Source of the DNA: Mycobacterium senriense
GTDB lineage: Bacteria; Actinomycetota; Actinomycetes; Mycobacteriales; Mycobacteriaceae
DNA: 64,000 nt
Direction of reading: 5' to 3'
Assembly: GCF_019668465.1 (NCBI RefSeq)
Contig: NZ_AP024828.1
Location: 4,650,001 to 4,714,000 of the forward strand
The translations under genes and the position numbers were made by a program. This document shows, in pieces, positions 25,849-32,919 of this stretch. The notes below the pieces were generated by a model. That model saw nothing but the letters and a program-made list of their open reading frames with translations. It did no database searches and had not been told where the DNA came from. Every line of letters begins with the position of its first letter. Position 1 is the stretch's first letter.

Positions 25849-27080
25849 CGAATTCGGTCACTGCCCGCGCCCGCGTGCTCGACATCCCGGATGAGCCGGA
25901 TTGGGCCCGCATGCGCACCGAGATCGGCGCGCGGCTGCGATCCGCCATGGCCGAACACGGTGTCGACGCCCTGATCCTGCTGATGAACGGCTACGTCGGC
26001 TACGCGACCGGTGCCAGCTGGCCGCTCCTGGACGCCGGCCTGTCACACGTAGAGCGCCCGGTCGCCGTCGTGCTCGCCGAAGACGTGCATCCGCACCTGT
26101 TCATGCCGTTCCGCAGCGGGGCGTCCGCGGAGTATCCCGTGCCCGACGACCATTTGCACGGTCCGGCCTACCTCGAATTCGACCATGGTGTCGAGGATTT
26201 CGCGCGGAAGTTGTCGGGGCTCGTCCAGCCGGGGGCCAGCGTCGCCGTCGACGAACTCACCGGTGCGATGCGGCGGGCGGGGGCCAAGCTGTTCCCCGCG
26301 GGCCCGCCGACCGACGCGGCGATCGTGCTCGCCGACGCGCAACTGGTGAAGACCCGCGACGAGTTGTCTTGTCTGCGTCGGTCGGCCCGCATCACCGAAC
26401 GGGCGATCGTCGACGTGCAGCAGGCCTTGAAGCCCGGTGTACGTCAGATCGATCTTTCCGCGACGTTCGTGCGCCGCGCGTTCGAGCTGGGCGCGACCAC
26501 CAACATGCTGGAGGCCATCTGGCAGGTGATGCCGACCTCGCGGGAAGCCGGAGTGTGGACGACGCACGGCGATCTCGCGCTGCCGCTGCTGCCCACCGAT
26601 CGGGAACTGATTGCCGGCGACGTGCTGTGGACCGATATCAGCATCACCTACCACGGATACTGCTCTGACTTCGGCCGCACCTGGGTGGTCGGCGAGTCGT
26701 CCACGCCGCGCCAGCAAGACCAATTCCGGCAGTGGCGCACCATTTTGGACGCCGTGCTCGCGATCACCAAGGCCGGCGTGACCTCGGGCGACCTGGCGCG
26801 CGCGGCGATCGCGGCCAATGGCGGTCGCAAACCCTGGCTGCCGCATTTCTATCTGGGCCACGGCATCGGCACCTACCCCGCCGAGGCGCCGATGATCGGG
26901 ACGGATCTCGGCGAGGAGTTCGACGACAACTTCGTTTTCCCGCCCGGCATGGTGCTGGTGCTGGAACCCGTGGTGTGGGAGGACGGCACAGGAGGCTACC
27001 GCAGTGAGGAGATCGTGGTGATCACCGAAGACGGCTACGCGCCGATCACCGACTACCCGTACACCCCCTATGGCGACTGA
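25845..27080 (+). CDS. M24 (pita-bread) family hydrolase, all metal ligands present
   Basis: A 411-residue Xaa-Pro aminopeptidase/creatinase-type protein. All five dinuclear metal ligands can be placed: aspartates in LWTDISI and CSDFGRTW, histidine in YLGHGIGTY, and glutamates in VLEPVVW and RSEEIVVI. The N-terminal creatinase-like domain occupies about residues 1-170. M24 enzymes include proline aminopeptidases, creatinase, ectoine hydrolase and DddP, so the activity need not be on peptides. ATG 25845 overlaps the preceding stop by ATGA; upstream in-frame codons lie inside that gene. It overlaps the next, paralogous M24 gene by 11 bases. Confidence 0.88.
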   Translation: MTNSVTARARVLDIPDEPDWARMRTEIGARLRSAMAEHGVDALILLMNGYVGYATGASWPLLDAGLSHVERPVAVVLAEDVHPHLFMPFRSGASAEYPVPDDHLHGPAYLEFDHGVEDFARKLSGLVQPGASVAVDELTGAMRRAGAKLFPAGPPTDAAIVLADAQLVKTRDELSCLRRSARITERAIVDVQQALKPGVRQIDLSATFVRRAFELGATTNMLEAIWQVMPTSREAGVWTTHGDLALPLLPTDRELIAGDVLWTDISITYHGYCSDFGRTWVVGESSTPRQQDQFRQWRTILDAVLAITKAGVTSGDLARAAIAANGGRKPWLPHFYLGHGIGTYPAEAPMIGTDLGEEFDDNFVFPPGMVLVLEPVVWEDGTGGYRSEEIVVITEDGYAPITDYPYTPYGD

Positions 27081-28188
27081 AGTTCTGCCCGACGCACGCG
27101 CACTGCGCTCGGGCCGCAGGGAACGGGCGCTCGCCCAAATGCAGGAGCACGGGCTCGACATCCTGGTGCTCGGCCGGCAGGCCAACATCCGTTACGTCAC
27201 CGGCGCGCCGCAGCTGTGGATTGCCGGCACCCGGCCATTCGGTCCGATGTGTGTGCTGGTACGTGCCACCGGGGACATCTACCTCAACAGCACCGACGAC
27301 GAGGGGGTTCCGGAGGAGATCGGCCACGATCACCTGTACGGGCTGGCCTGGAACCCGGTGACGCTCATCGATGTCCTGAAGAAGATCGACGGCGCCGAGG
27401 CGGCGCGGCGGGTCGGAACCGACGCGATCACACCGACTTTCGCGGCGCTGCTGCCCGAGGCGTTTCCCAATGCCGAGCTCGTCGACGCCGAGCCGGCAAT
27501 GCGGGCGGCGCGACGCGTCAAGACGCCCGACGAAATCGCGGCGATGGATCAGGCCTTGCGTGTCGCCGAGCACGGGTTGGCCACCGCCCTGGGCGAATTG
27601 GCGCCGGGCGTTTCCGAGCGGACGCTGGCCGGGGTGATGATGGAGGCGATGGCCGCGGGCGGGGTGAGCACGCCGGCCAGCCAGGACGCCGCGTGGGTCA
27701 CCTCGCGGGATCAGCCGTGGCGTCGCGCGGCCGATCACGAGATCCGTCCGGGTGATCTCGTCGCGTTCGCCGCCGGCGCGCTGGCGAATGGGTATGTTGC
27801 CGAGGTCGGCCGAACGTGGCCCGCCGGCGACAGCGTCACCGGCGAGGCACGAACGCTCTTCGAGCGATCGAACATGTTGTACCACAGGATGCTTGCCGCG
27901 TGCCGTCCGGGCGCGTCGAGCCGCGATCTGCTCGCCGCATACGAGGCGGCGGGTGAACCGGTGCCGCCGATGCCGGTCGCGCACGGGTTGGGGCTGGGTT
28001 TCGACCCGCCCGTGGTGTCCGAATCGCTCGTGGCCGCAGGCGAACACGACGTGCTCGAGGCCGGGATGGTGTTGGCGATCACCGGGTATGTGTGGCAACA
28101 GGGCGACGGCGCGGTGTTCCGGCGAGACACCGTGCACATCACCGAGAGTGGCGCCGAGGTGCTGACCAACAGTCCATCGTGGGGCTAG
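27070..28188 (+). CDS. M24 family protein with degenerate metal site
   Basis: A 372-residue paralogue of the preceding protein. The fold is clear (GQHNG-like N-domain LVLGRQANIRYVTGAPQLW, then GYVAEVGRTWPAG and VAHGLGLGFDPP), but aligned with its neighbour four of five metal ligands are changed: the first aspartate is Ala (VAFAAGA), the second is Glu (VAEVGRT), the first glutamate is Thr (LAITGYVW) and the last is Arg (FRRDTVHIT). Only the histidine in AHGLG remains. It is therefore probably non-catalytic or uses another chemistry, perhaps forming a heteromer with the intact M24 protein, whose gene it overlaps by 11 bases. It is the last gene of the operon; a hairpin overlaps its stop codon. 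Confidence 0.85.
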   Translation: MATEVLPDARALRSGRRERALAQMQEHGLDILVLGRQANIRYVTGAPQLWIAGTRPFGPMCVLVRATGDIYLNSTDDEGVPEEIGHDHLYGLAWNPVTLIDVLKKIDGAEAARRVGTDAITPTFAALLPEAFPNAELVDAEPAMRAARRVKTPDEIAAMDQALRVAEHGLATALGELAPGVSERTLAGVMMEAMAAGGVSTPASQDAAWVTSRDQPWRRAADHEIRPGDLVAFAAGALANGYVAEVGRTWPAGDSVTGEARTLFERSNMLYHRMLAACRPGASSRDLLAAYEAAGEPVPPMPVAHGLGLGFDPPVVSESLVAAGEHDVLEAGMVLAITGYVWQQGDGAVFRRDTVHITESGAEVLTNSPSWG

Positions 28189-28216
28189 CGCAGCCAGCCT
28201 GTCCCCTGCCGCTAGC
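28184..28216 (+). terminator. Terminator hairpin at the end of the P450-reductase operon
   Basis: GCTAGCG (28184-28190) pairs perfectly with CGCTAGC (28210-28216); CAG and CTG extend the stem with one bulged base, leaving a loop of about 12 bases. The stem begins within the stop codon of the second M24 gene. No U-tract follows. Confidence 0.55.
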
Positions 28217-28312
28217 TCACGAGGATCGAGACCCTGAATTCCCGTGTGCCACTTTCGTTTCACGGGTCACAAATCCAGTATTCTTGTCGGTGGCCTCCGA
28301 TAGTTTCGGGGT

Positions 28313-29681
28313 GTGAGCGTAGATCGGGAGGCCTTGTCGGCGGCGTTTGACACCATCGACGCTGCCCTCGACTTCCTGGTCGGGTACGACTGCGAAGCCT
28401 TGGCCCCCCGCGAGCAGTTTGGCGATGTTGGAACGCTCCGAAAAGGTGCGTCGCCGGTTGCCGGCGGTCGAGCACCCCCTGATCAATTCCCTTGCGCGCC
28501 AGGCGCCGTCCCAAGAACTCGGTGGCACGCTGACCCATGCGATCACCGAGGCCACGCTGATCAGGCGCTCCGAAGCATTCCGGCGCATCAAGGAGGCGCG
28601 GGATCTGGGCCCGCGGCATGGCCTCACAGGCGAACCTGTGGCGCCGGCCTTGGCCGCCACCGCGGCCGCGCAACGGGATGGCACGTTGGGACCCGGCCAG
28701 GTCTCGGTGATCCGAAAGTTCTGTCACCAGTTGCCCGGCTGGATAGATGCAACCACCCGCGAGCAGGCCGAGGCCAAACTCGCCACAGAGGGAACCCGGT
28801 ATCGGCCCGAACAACTCGACAAGCTGGCCGCCACCTTGGCCGATTGCCTCAACCCCGACGGCACTTTCACCGATGAGGACCGCGCCCGGCAGCGTGGCGT
28901 CACGCTGGGCAACCAGCAGGCCGACGGCATGTCGCAGCTGCGCGGTTGGCTCACCCCCGAGGCACGCGCCACCGTCGAAGCCGTCTTCGCGAAACTCGCC
29001 GCGCCGGGCATATGCAATCCGGATGACGAAAACCCATGCGTGGATGGGGCTCCCACCCAAGAAGCCATCGAGGGCGATCCGCGATCGGCCGGCCAACGCA
29101 ACCACGATGCGCTCAACGCGGGTCTGCGCGCGCTGCTGGCATCGGGAACACTCGGGCAGCACAACGGCTTACCGGCCTCGATCATCGTCACGACAACGCT
29201 CCGGGAGCTGGAATCCGCGGCCGGACGCGGTTTGACCGGCGGCGGCACCATGCTGCCGATGAGCGACGTGATCCGCCTGGCCCGCCACGCACACCACTAC
29301 TTGGCGATCTTCGACAAAGGCAAGGCCTTGGCGCTGTATCACACCAAACGCCTGGCCTCTCCCGCCCAGCGAATCGTGTTGTACGCCAAAGACCGTGGCT
29401 GCTCGGCGCCCGGCTGCACCACGCCCGGCTACTACTGCGAAGTCCACCACGTCACCGACTACGCCATGTGCCACACCACCGACGTCAACGACCTCACCTT
29501 CGCCTGCGGACCCCAGCACCGCCTGCTGCGACCCGGCGGCTGGACCACGCGCAAGAATGCCAGGGGTGATACCGAATGGCTTCCGCCTCCGCATCTGGAC
29601 CGGGGAAGGCCCCGCGTCAACGTGTTTCACCATCCCGAGAAGCTGCTCCAGGACCGCGACGAGGACGACGAGGCGGATTGA
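28313..29681 (+). pseudogene. 13E12-family HNH endonuclease (DUF222), frameshifted near the N-terminus
   Basis: A 13E12-repeat family protein: N-terminal DUF222 region and a C-terminal HNH domain with [18 protein letters not shown] and the final histidine in [12 protein letters not shown]. The N-terminus ([20 protein letters not shown], then ALAPREQ) is in one frame and the rest ([19 protein letters not shown]) in another. Removing one T from the TTT at 28418-28420 joins them exactly, so a single-base insertion or a sequencing error explains the break. If translated as it stands, a start at ATG 28425 would give a 418-residue protein lacking only the first helix. TAGTTT (28301-28306) six bases before GTG 28313 suggests a leaderless start. 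The 3' end is repeated at 30817-30851. Confidence 0.75.
29628..29662 (+). repeat. 35-bp direct repeat, copy 1 (3' end of the 13E12 HNH gene)
   Basis: This copy encodes [11 protein letters not shown] plus one base near the end of the HNH gene. It is identical over 35 bases to 30817-30851. The distance between equivalent bases is 1189. Confidence 0.9.
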
Positions 29682-29864
29682 CCTCCTCTGAGCCGGCCAA
29701 CGTCACTATGCCCATGGTGCGTCGCGTCATCGAGGGCCTTCCTACACTTCGGCGCATACTCAAATTTCGAGTGGTCAAAGCCAGGCTTTTGTCAGTTGAG
29801 GGGCCAACGGCGACAAGCAACTGAAGTCTGGCAATAACGCGAACGCCCGCAGCTGATCCTGCGA

Positions 29865-30128
29865 CTACAACACCCGCTGAACGCCCCCGCGTCCGTGGCA
29901 GGTGTCGTCCTCATCCGGGTTTTCACTAAACGAGTAGCAGCCGTCAGCGCATTCAGCGGTTGCACCCGGTGGTGGTGTCAATGCGCATACTGGGCGGTGA
30001 ACGCAGTGGCCGGAGGCAGCTTTGTAATAGCCTGACGGGCACGCACTGGCCGGGGGCGCCAGAACAGTGGATGTAATTCCGAGCGGCGCGATAATAGCCG
30101 CGATGAACCCGATGATGCGGACGAACAT
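29865..30128 (-). CDS. Small secreted Cys-rich protein, DUF3761 family
   Basis: An 87-residue exported protein. The signal peptide (VRIIGFIAAIIAPLGITSTV to PASA) precedes a mature part with six cysteines. The end ATAECADGCYSFSENPDED and CHGRGGVQRVL matches the DUF3761 pattern of D-G-x-Y-S-x-S followed by C-x-x-x-G-G-V, a short extracellular domain of unknown function in actinobacteria and other bacteria. ATG 30128 has GGGAG upstream. It follows the DUF732 gene by 23 bases on the same strand, so the pair is probably one transcript. Both lie inside the segment bracketed by the 35-bp direct repeats and are less GC-rich than neighbouring genes. Confidence 0.8.
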   Translation of the reverse strand: MFVRIIGFIAAIIAPLGITSTVLAPPASACPSGYYKAASGHCVHRPVCALTPPPGATAECADGCYSFSENPDEDDTCHGRGGVQRVL

Positions 30129-30151
30129 GCCGCCAAAACTCCCGTCGACTG

Positions 30152-30529
30152 TTAAGTGTCGACGTCACCTGTGCCGCTTGAGATTTGGACTTTATCCCAT
30201 GGGCAGTAGTTGACGACGGACGCGGCGACTACATCTGCGGCCTGCTCCCTGTTGATCCAGCCATCGCCGCTCTCTACGGCCTTTTCCGCAGCTTGCACCG
30301 GGGTTTGACCGTTGACGTCGATGTCGTAGCACACGGAATGGCCAAGTTGGATCAGATCGTCGGCACTTTTGCACTTCATTGAACCTTCACCGCAGCCGAG
30401 GCCGTGTTCCGTTAGGAACTGTATAAAATCAGCATCGTCCGCATGGACCGGCGGTGCGAACCCGATTCCAGCGATCGCTGCCGCAGCCGCTAAAGTAGCT
30501 GTGGCGACGAGATTTACACGAGACAACAT
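30152..30529 (-). CDS. Secreted DUF732 family protein
   Basis: A 125-residue exported protein with a Sec signal peptide (LVATATLAAAAAIAGIGFA to VHA) cleaved before DDADF. The mature domain has the DUF732 layout: DDADFIQFLTEHGLGCGEG, then VCYDIDVNGQTP and the closing helices with AADVVAASVVNYCPW. DUF732 proteins are small helical mycobacterial exports of unknown function; four cysteines probably form two disulfides. A strong ribosome binding site, GGAGG, is repeated just before ATG 30529. It is first in a two-gene unit with the DUF3761 gene. The upstream DNA is AT-rich for this genome. Confidence 0.85.
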   Translation of the reverse strand: MLSRVNLVATATLAAAAAIAGIGFAPPVHADDADFIQFLTEHGLGCGEGSMKCKSADDLIQLGHSVCYDIDVNGQTPVQAAEKAVESGDGWINREQAADVVAASVVNYCPWDKVQISSGTGDVDT

Positions 30530-30816
30530 GCCTCCAAACCTCCCTGTTTGGTGACTGTCGTATTAGTGACATTGCCCGATTCGGTAGCGTAAACGCTTTC
30601 GCGGTTACTTACATCCGGAATTGTGAAAATTCCCGATGTGGGTTGTGACTCTGGGTCCAGCCCGCGGCGTTGACCCCGTAGACGCGTCGGGTGATTCACC
30701 AACGAAGGCGGTGCGAATTGCTGGCAATTCCGTCCGGTAACGGTTATTGACGGGCGGGGTACTGCATGGCGGCCGCCAGCCCACCCAGACCATGGGCAGC
30801 CACGAGCCAACCGCGC
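30530..30816. other. AT-richer intergenic region upstream of the DUF732 gene
   Basis: No gene is supported here. The part from about 30545 to 30650 is clearly less GC-rich than the surroundings and should contain the promoter of the DUF732-DUF3761 unit. The composition suggests DNA of different origin from the flanking operons. It ends at the second copy of the 35-bp direct repeat. Confidence 0.5.
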
Positions 30817-30864
30817 CACCATCCCGAGAAGCTGCTCCAGGACCGCGACGACGACGCGCCCTAG
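30817..30864 (+). repeat. 35-bp direct repeat copy 2, with the remnant 3' end of a 13E12 gene
   Basis: Bases 30817-30851 repeat 29628-29662 exactly. In the same frame as the HNH gene the copy reads [15 protein letters not shown] and then stop TAG (30862-30864), so it is a true coding 3' end cut off from its gene. The stop overlaps, through CTAG, the stop of the convergent kinase-like gene. Confidence 0.85.
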
Positions 30865-32153
30865 GCGACGCGCCCTTCCTCGGTCAGCGCCTCGTCAAGC
30901 AGGTCGCCCAGCGGGTGCCGGTGCCACAGCAACAGCAGGTTCGACAGCATCTGCAGGGGCGCGCGCACGCCCTCGTCATCCCTGATCCGCGGGTCCGTAC
31001 GGCTGCTCGGCGCCATGTCGAATCGCTTACGTATCAATGCCGGTACGTCCAGCAACCAGGCCACGCCCATCACCGCCGCATACAGCAGCGTGTGCCGCAG
31101 AAGCCGGTCCGGTTCCAGGCGCGCACCGCCGCAACGCTCGAATTCCGCGACGAACAGTTCCAACAGGTCGTCGAGATGGGTATCCCATATCTCGTTCTCG
31201 GCGCCGGACATCGCCCCCCACAGGGCCATGCCCAGGTTCATCTGGCTCACACAGCCCCAGTCCATCAGGCCGCAACGCAGAGTGCCCTTGCCATCCCGCC
31301 AGAACCAGGCATTGTCGATATTGGCGTTCCAGTGGCACAGCGCGACGTAATCGCCGTCGGCGGCCAAGTGATCCGCGACCGCGTCCTCGAACAGGGCCAG
31401 CAGGGGCGCCTCGTCGGCCAACCGCGCCAGGAACTCCGGGGAGCCCACGCCGGCCGGCACCAGGCCGCGGTGGGTGTCGAGGAATTCACCGAGTTGATTG
31501 ACCCGTCGCTGCAATTTGTCCATCGACAGCGGTGCCCGCTCTCCCACCGTTGCGGCCTGCACGTCCAGCGGAAAGTGCTCGGTCTGTTCCGCGGGCAGCC
31601 GGCCGGAGCGGTGCGTGCCGGCAAGCCGCGCCAGGGCGGTCAGCAGTGCGCGGTAATGTTCGAGCGGCTCGGGCATCTCGTAGTCGAGGCACTTGTGGTA
31701 TTGGGGTTCGATCCCGTTGACGCCGAAGCTGATTCGTTCGGTTATCAAGATCCCGGTGCCGCTCTGTGCGTGGTAATCGGCGAACTGCGGGCTGGGCACC
31801 GCGATGGGGAATTCGGGCGCACGCGCCAACGAGGCGAACCGGACCTCGGACTCCATCTGGGTCTTTCCGCGGTCGCGCACCGGATTGTCGAGATCGCGGG
31901 AGAACTTGACGAACAGCTCGGTGTGCAGATTCGGTGCGGGCCGGTCGTATTCGATCGACAGCATCGACTTGCGGCCCGTGCTGCCACCGCCGATCTCCCG
32001 GAATTCGCTGATCCGGGTGACGCCGTTGTCCGTGAACACGCCGGAGGCCCGAAACGCGTTGGTCAGGAACGACACTCCCCCGCCGAGCAACGCCGCGGGG
32101 TCAGCCGGCAGCGGCAATCCGTGGTGATCGCCGATCACCCAATCCGAGTCCAC
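30861..32153 (-). CDS. Aminoglycoside phosphotransferase-fold (APH/ecdysteroid-kinase-like) protein, catalytic Asp replaced
   Basis: A protein of about 430 residues with the APH kinase fold: nucleotide-binding lobe with REIGGGSTGRKSMLSIEY and LFVKFSRD (candidate lysine), and the C-lobe segment ALCHWNANIDNAWFW followed by RCGLMDWGC. The usual catalytic loop is H-G-D-x-x-x-x-N; here it is H274-W-N276-A-N-I-D-N, so the catalytic aspartate is asparagine, while the metal aspartate of MDWG is kept. It may be inactive or use a neighbouring residue. GTG 32153 is the preferred start, five bases after the upstream SDR stop; an in-frame upstream codon at 32216 would overlap that gene. It ends the P450-CoA transferase operon. 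Confidence 0.8.
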   Translation of the reverse strand: MDSDWVIGDHHGLPLPADPAALLGGGVSFLTNAFRASGVFTDNGVTRISEFREIGGGSTGRKSMLSIEYDRPAPNLHTELFVKFSRDLDNPVRDRGKTQMESEVRFASLARAPEFPIAVPSPQFADYHAQSGTGILITERISFGVNGIEPQYHKCLDYEMPEPLEHYRALLTALARLAGTHRSGRLPAEQTEHFPLDVQAATVGERAPLSMDKLQRRVNQLGEFLDTHRGLVPAGVGSPEFLARLADEAPLLALFEDAVADHLAADGDYVALCHWNANIDNAWFWRDGKGTLRCGLMDWGCVSQMNLGMALWGAMSGAENEIWDTHLDDLLELFVAEFERCGGARLEPDRLLRHTLLYAAVMGVAWLLDVPALIRKRFDMAPSSRTDPRIRDDEGVRAPLQMLSNLLLLWHRHPLGDLLDEALTEEGRVA

Positions 32154-32157
32154 GCCG

Positions 32158-32919
32158 CTACCAGGTCTGCTCGGCCGAGCGCACCAGCATGTGATTGACC
32201 GCGACCCGCCGGTCACGGGTCACCATGAACAGCACCGCATCCGCGATGTCCTCGGGCCGCAGCATGACCATACCGGCGGTCTGCCGTTCGAACGCCTCGC
32301 GTGACGTTTCGGCCAGATGGCTGAAGATTTCGGTGTCGACCGTTCCGGGGCCCACCACTCCGACCCGCACCCGCTTCCCGAGCACCTCCTGGCGAAGACC
32401 CTCGCTGAAGGCGTTGACGCCGAACTTGGTCAGCGAATACACCGCCGTGTTCGGCCGGGCCACCCAGCCGGCGGTGGAACTGATCGTGACCAGGTCCGCC
32501 ACGCCGCGCGGCGAGTCGGCGGCCGCGTCGATCAGGTAAGGAAGCCCCGCCCGGGTGGCGTAGAGGACACCCTGCACATTAACGGACACCATCTGGTCCC
32601 AATCCTGCAGCGACGCCTCGGTCGCGGGAGCCGATTGCATCAGACCGGCGTTGTTCACCAGGATGTCGAGCCGCCCCAGCTCCGCAACGGTGCGCTGCAC
32701 CGCCGACGCCACCTGTTCGGCATCGGTGACGTCGGCGGTCACGACCAGCGCGGTGCCACCGGCGGATTCGATCTCGGCTTTCAGCTCCGCCAACCGGTCG
32801 GCACGGCGCGCGAGCAGGGCCACCGCCGCTCCCTGGTCCGCCAAAGCTCGGGCCGTCGCCGCGCCGATGCCGCTGCTGGCGCCGGTGACCAGGGCCGCTG
32901 TCTGCGCCAGTGTCGTCAT
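32158..32919 (-). CDS. Short-chain dehydrogenase/reductase (SDR)
   Basis: A 253-residue classical SDR: cofactor motif TGASSGIGAATA, LVNNAGLMQ, catalytic serine in TISSTAG and YSLTK as Tyr-x-x-x-Lys. LLARRADRL after strand 2 suggests NADP(H). ATG 32919 overlaps the stop of the CoA-transferase gene by ATGA, so it is translated together with it; longer in-frame extensions upstream fall within that gene. Role: oxidation or reduction of a hydroxy or keto group in the pathway encoded by this operon, by context only. Confidence 0.9.
   Translation of the reverse strand: MTTLAQTAALVTGASSGIGAATARALADQGAAVALLARRADRLAELKAEIESAGGTALVVTADVTDAEQVASAVQRTVAELGRLDILVNNAGLMQSAPATEASLQDWDQMVSVNVQGVLYATRAGLPYLIDAAADSPRGVADLVTISSTAGWVARPNTAVYSLTKFGVNAFSEGLRQEVLGKRVRVGVVGPGTVDTEIFSHLAETSREAFERQTAGMVMLRPEDIADAVLFMVTRDRRVAVNHMLVRSAEQTW

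Noticed and set aside
30514..30822. 102-codon open frame upstream of the DUF732 gene, minus strand
   Set aside because: It runs through the AT-rich promoter region and one repeat copy, with no protein-like pattern.
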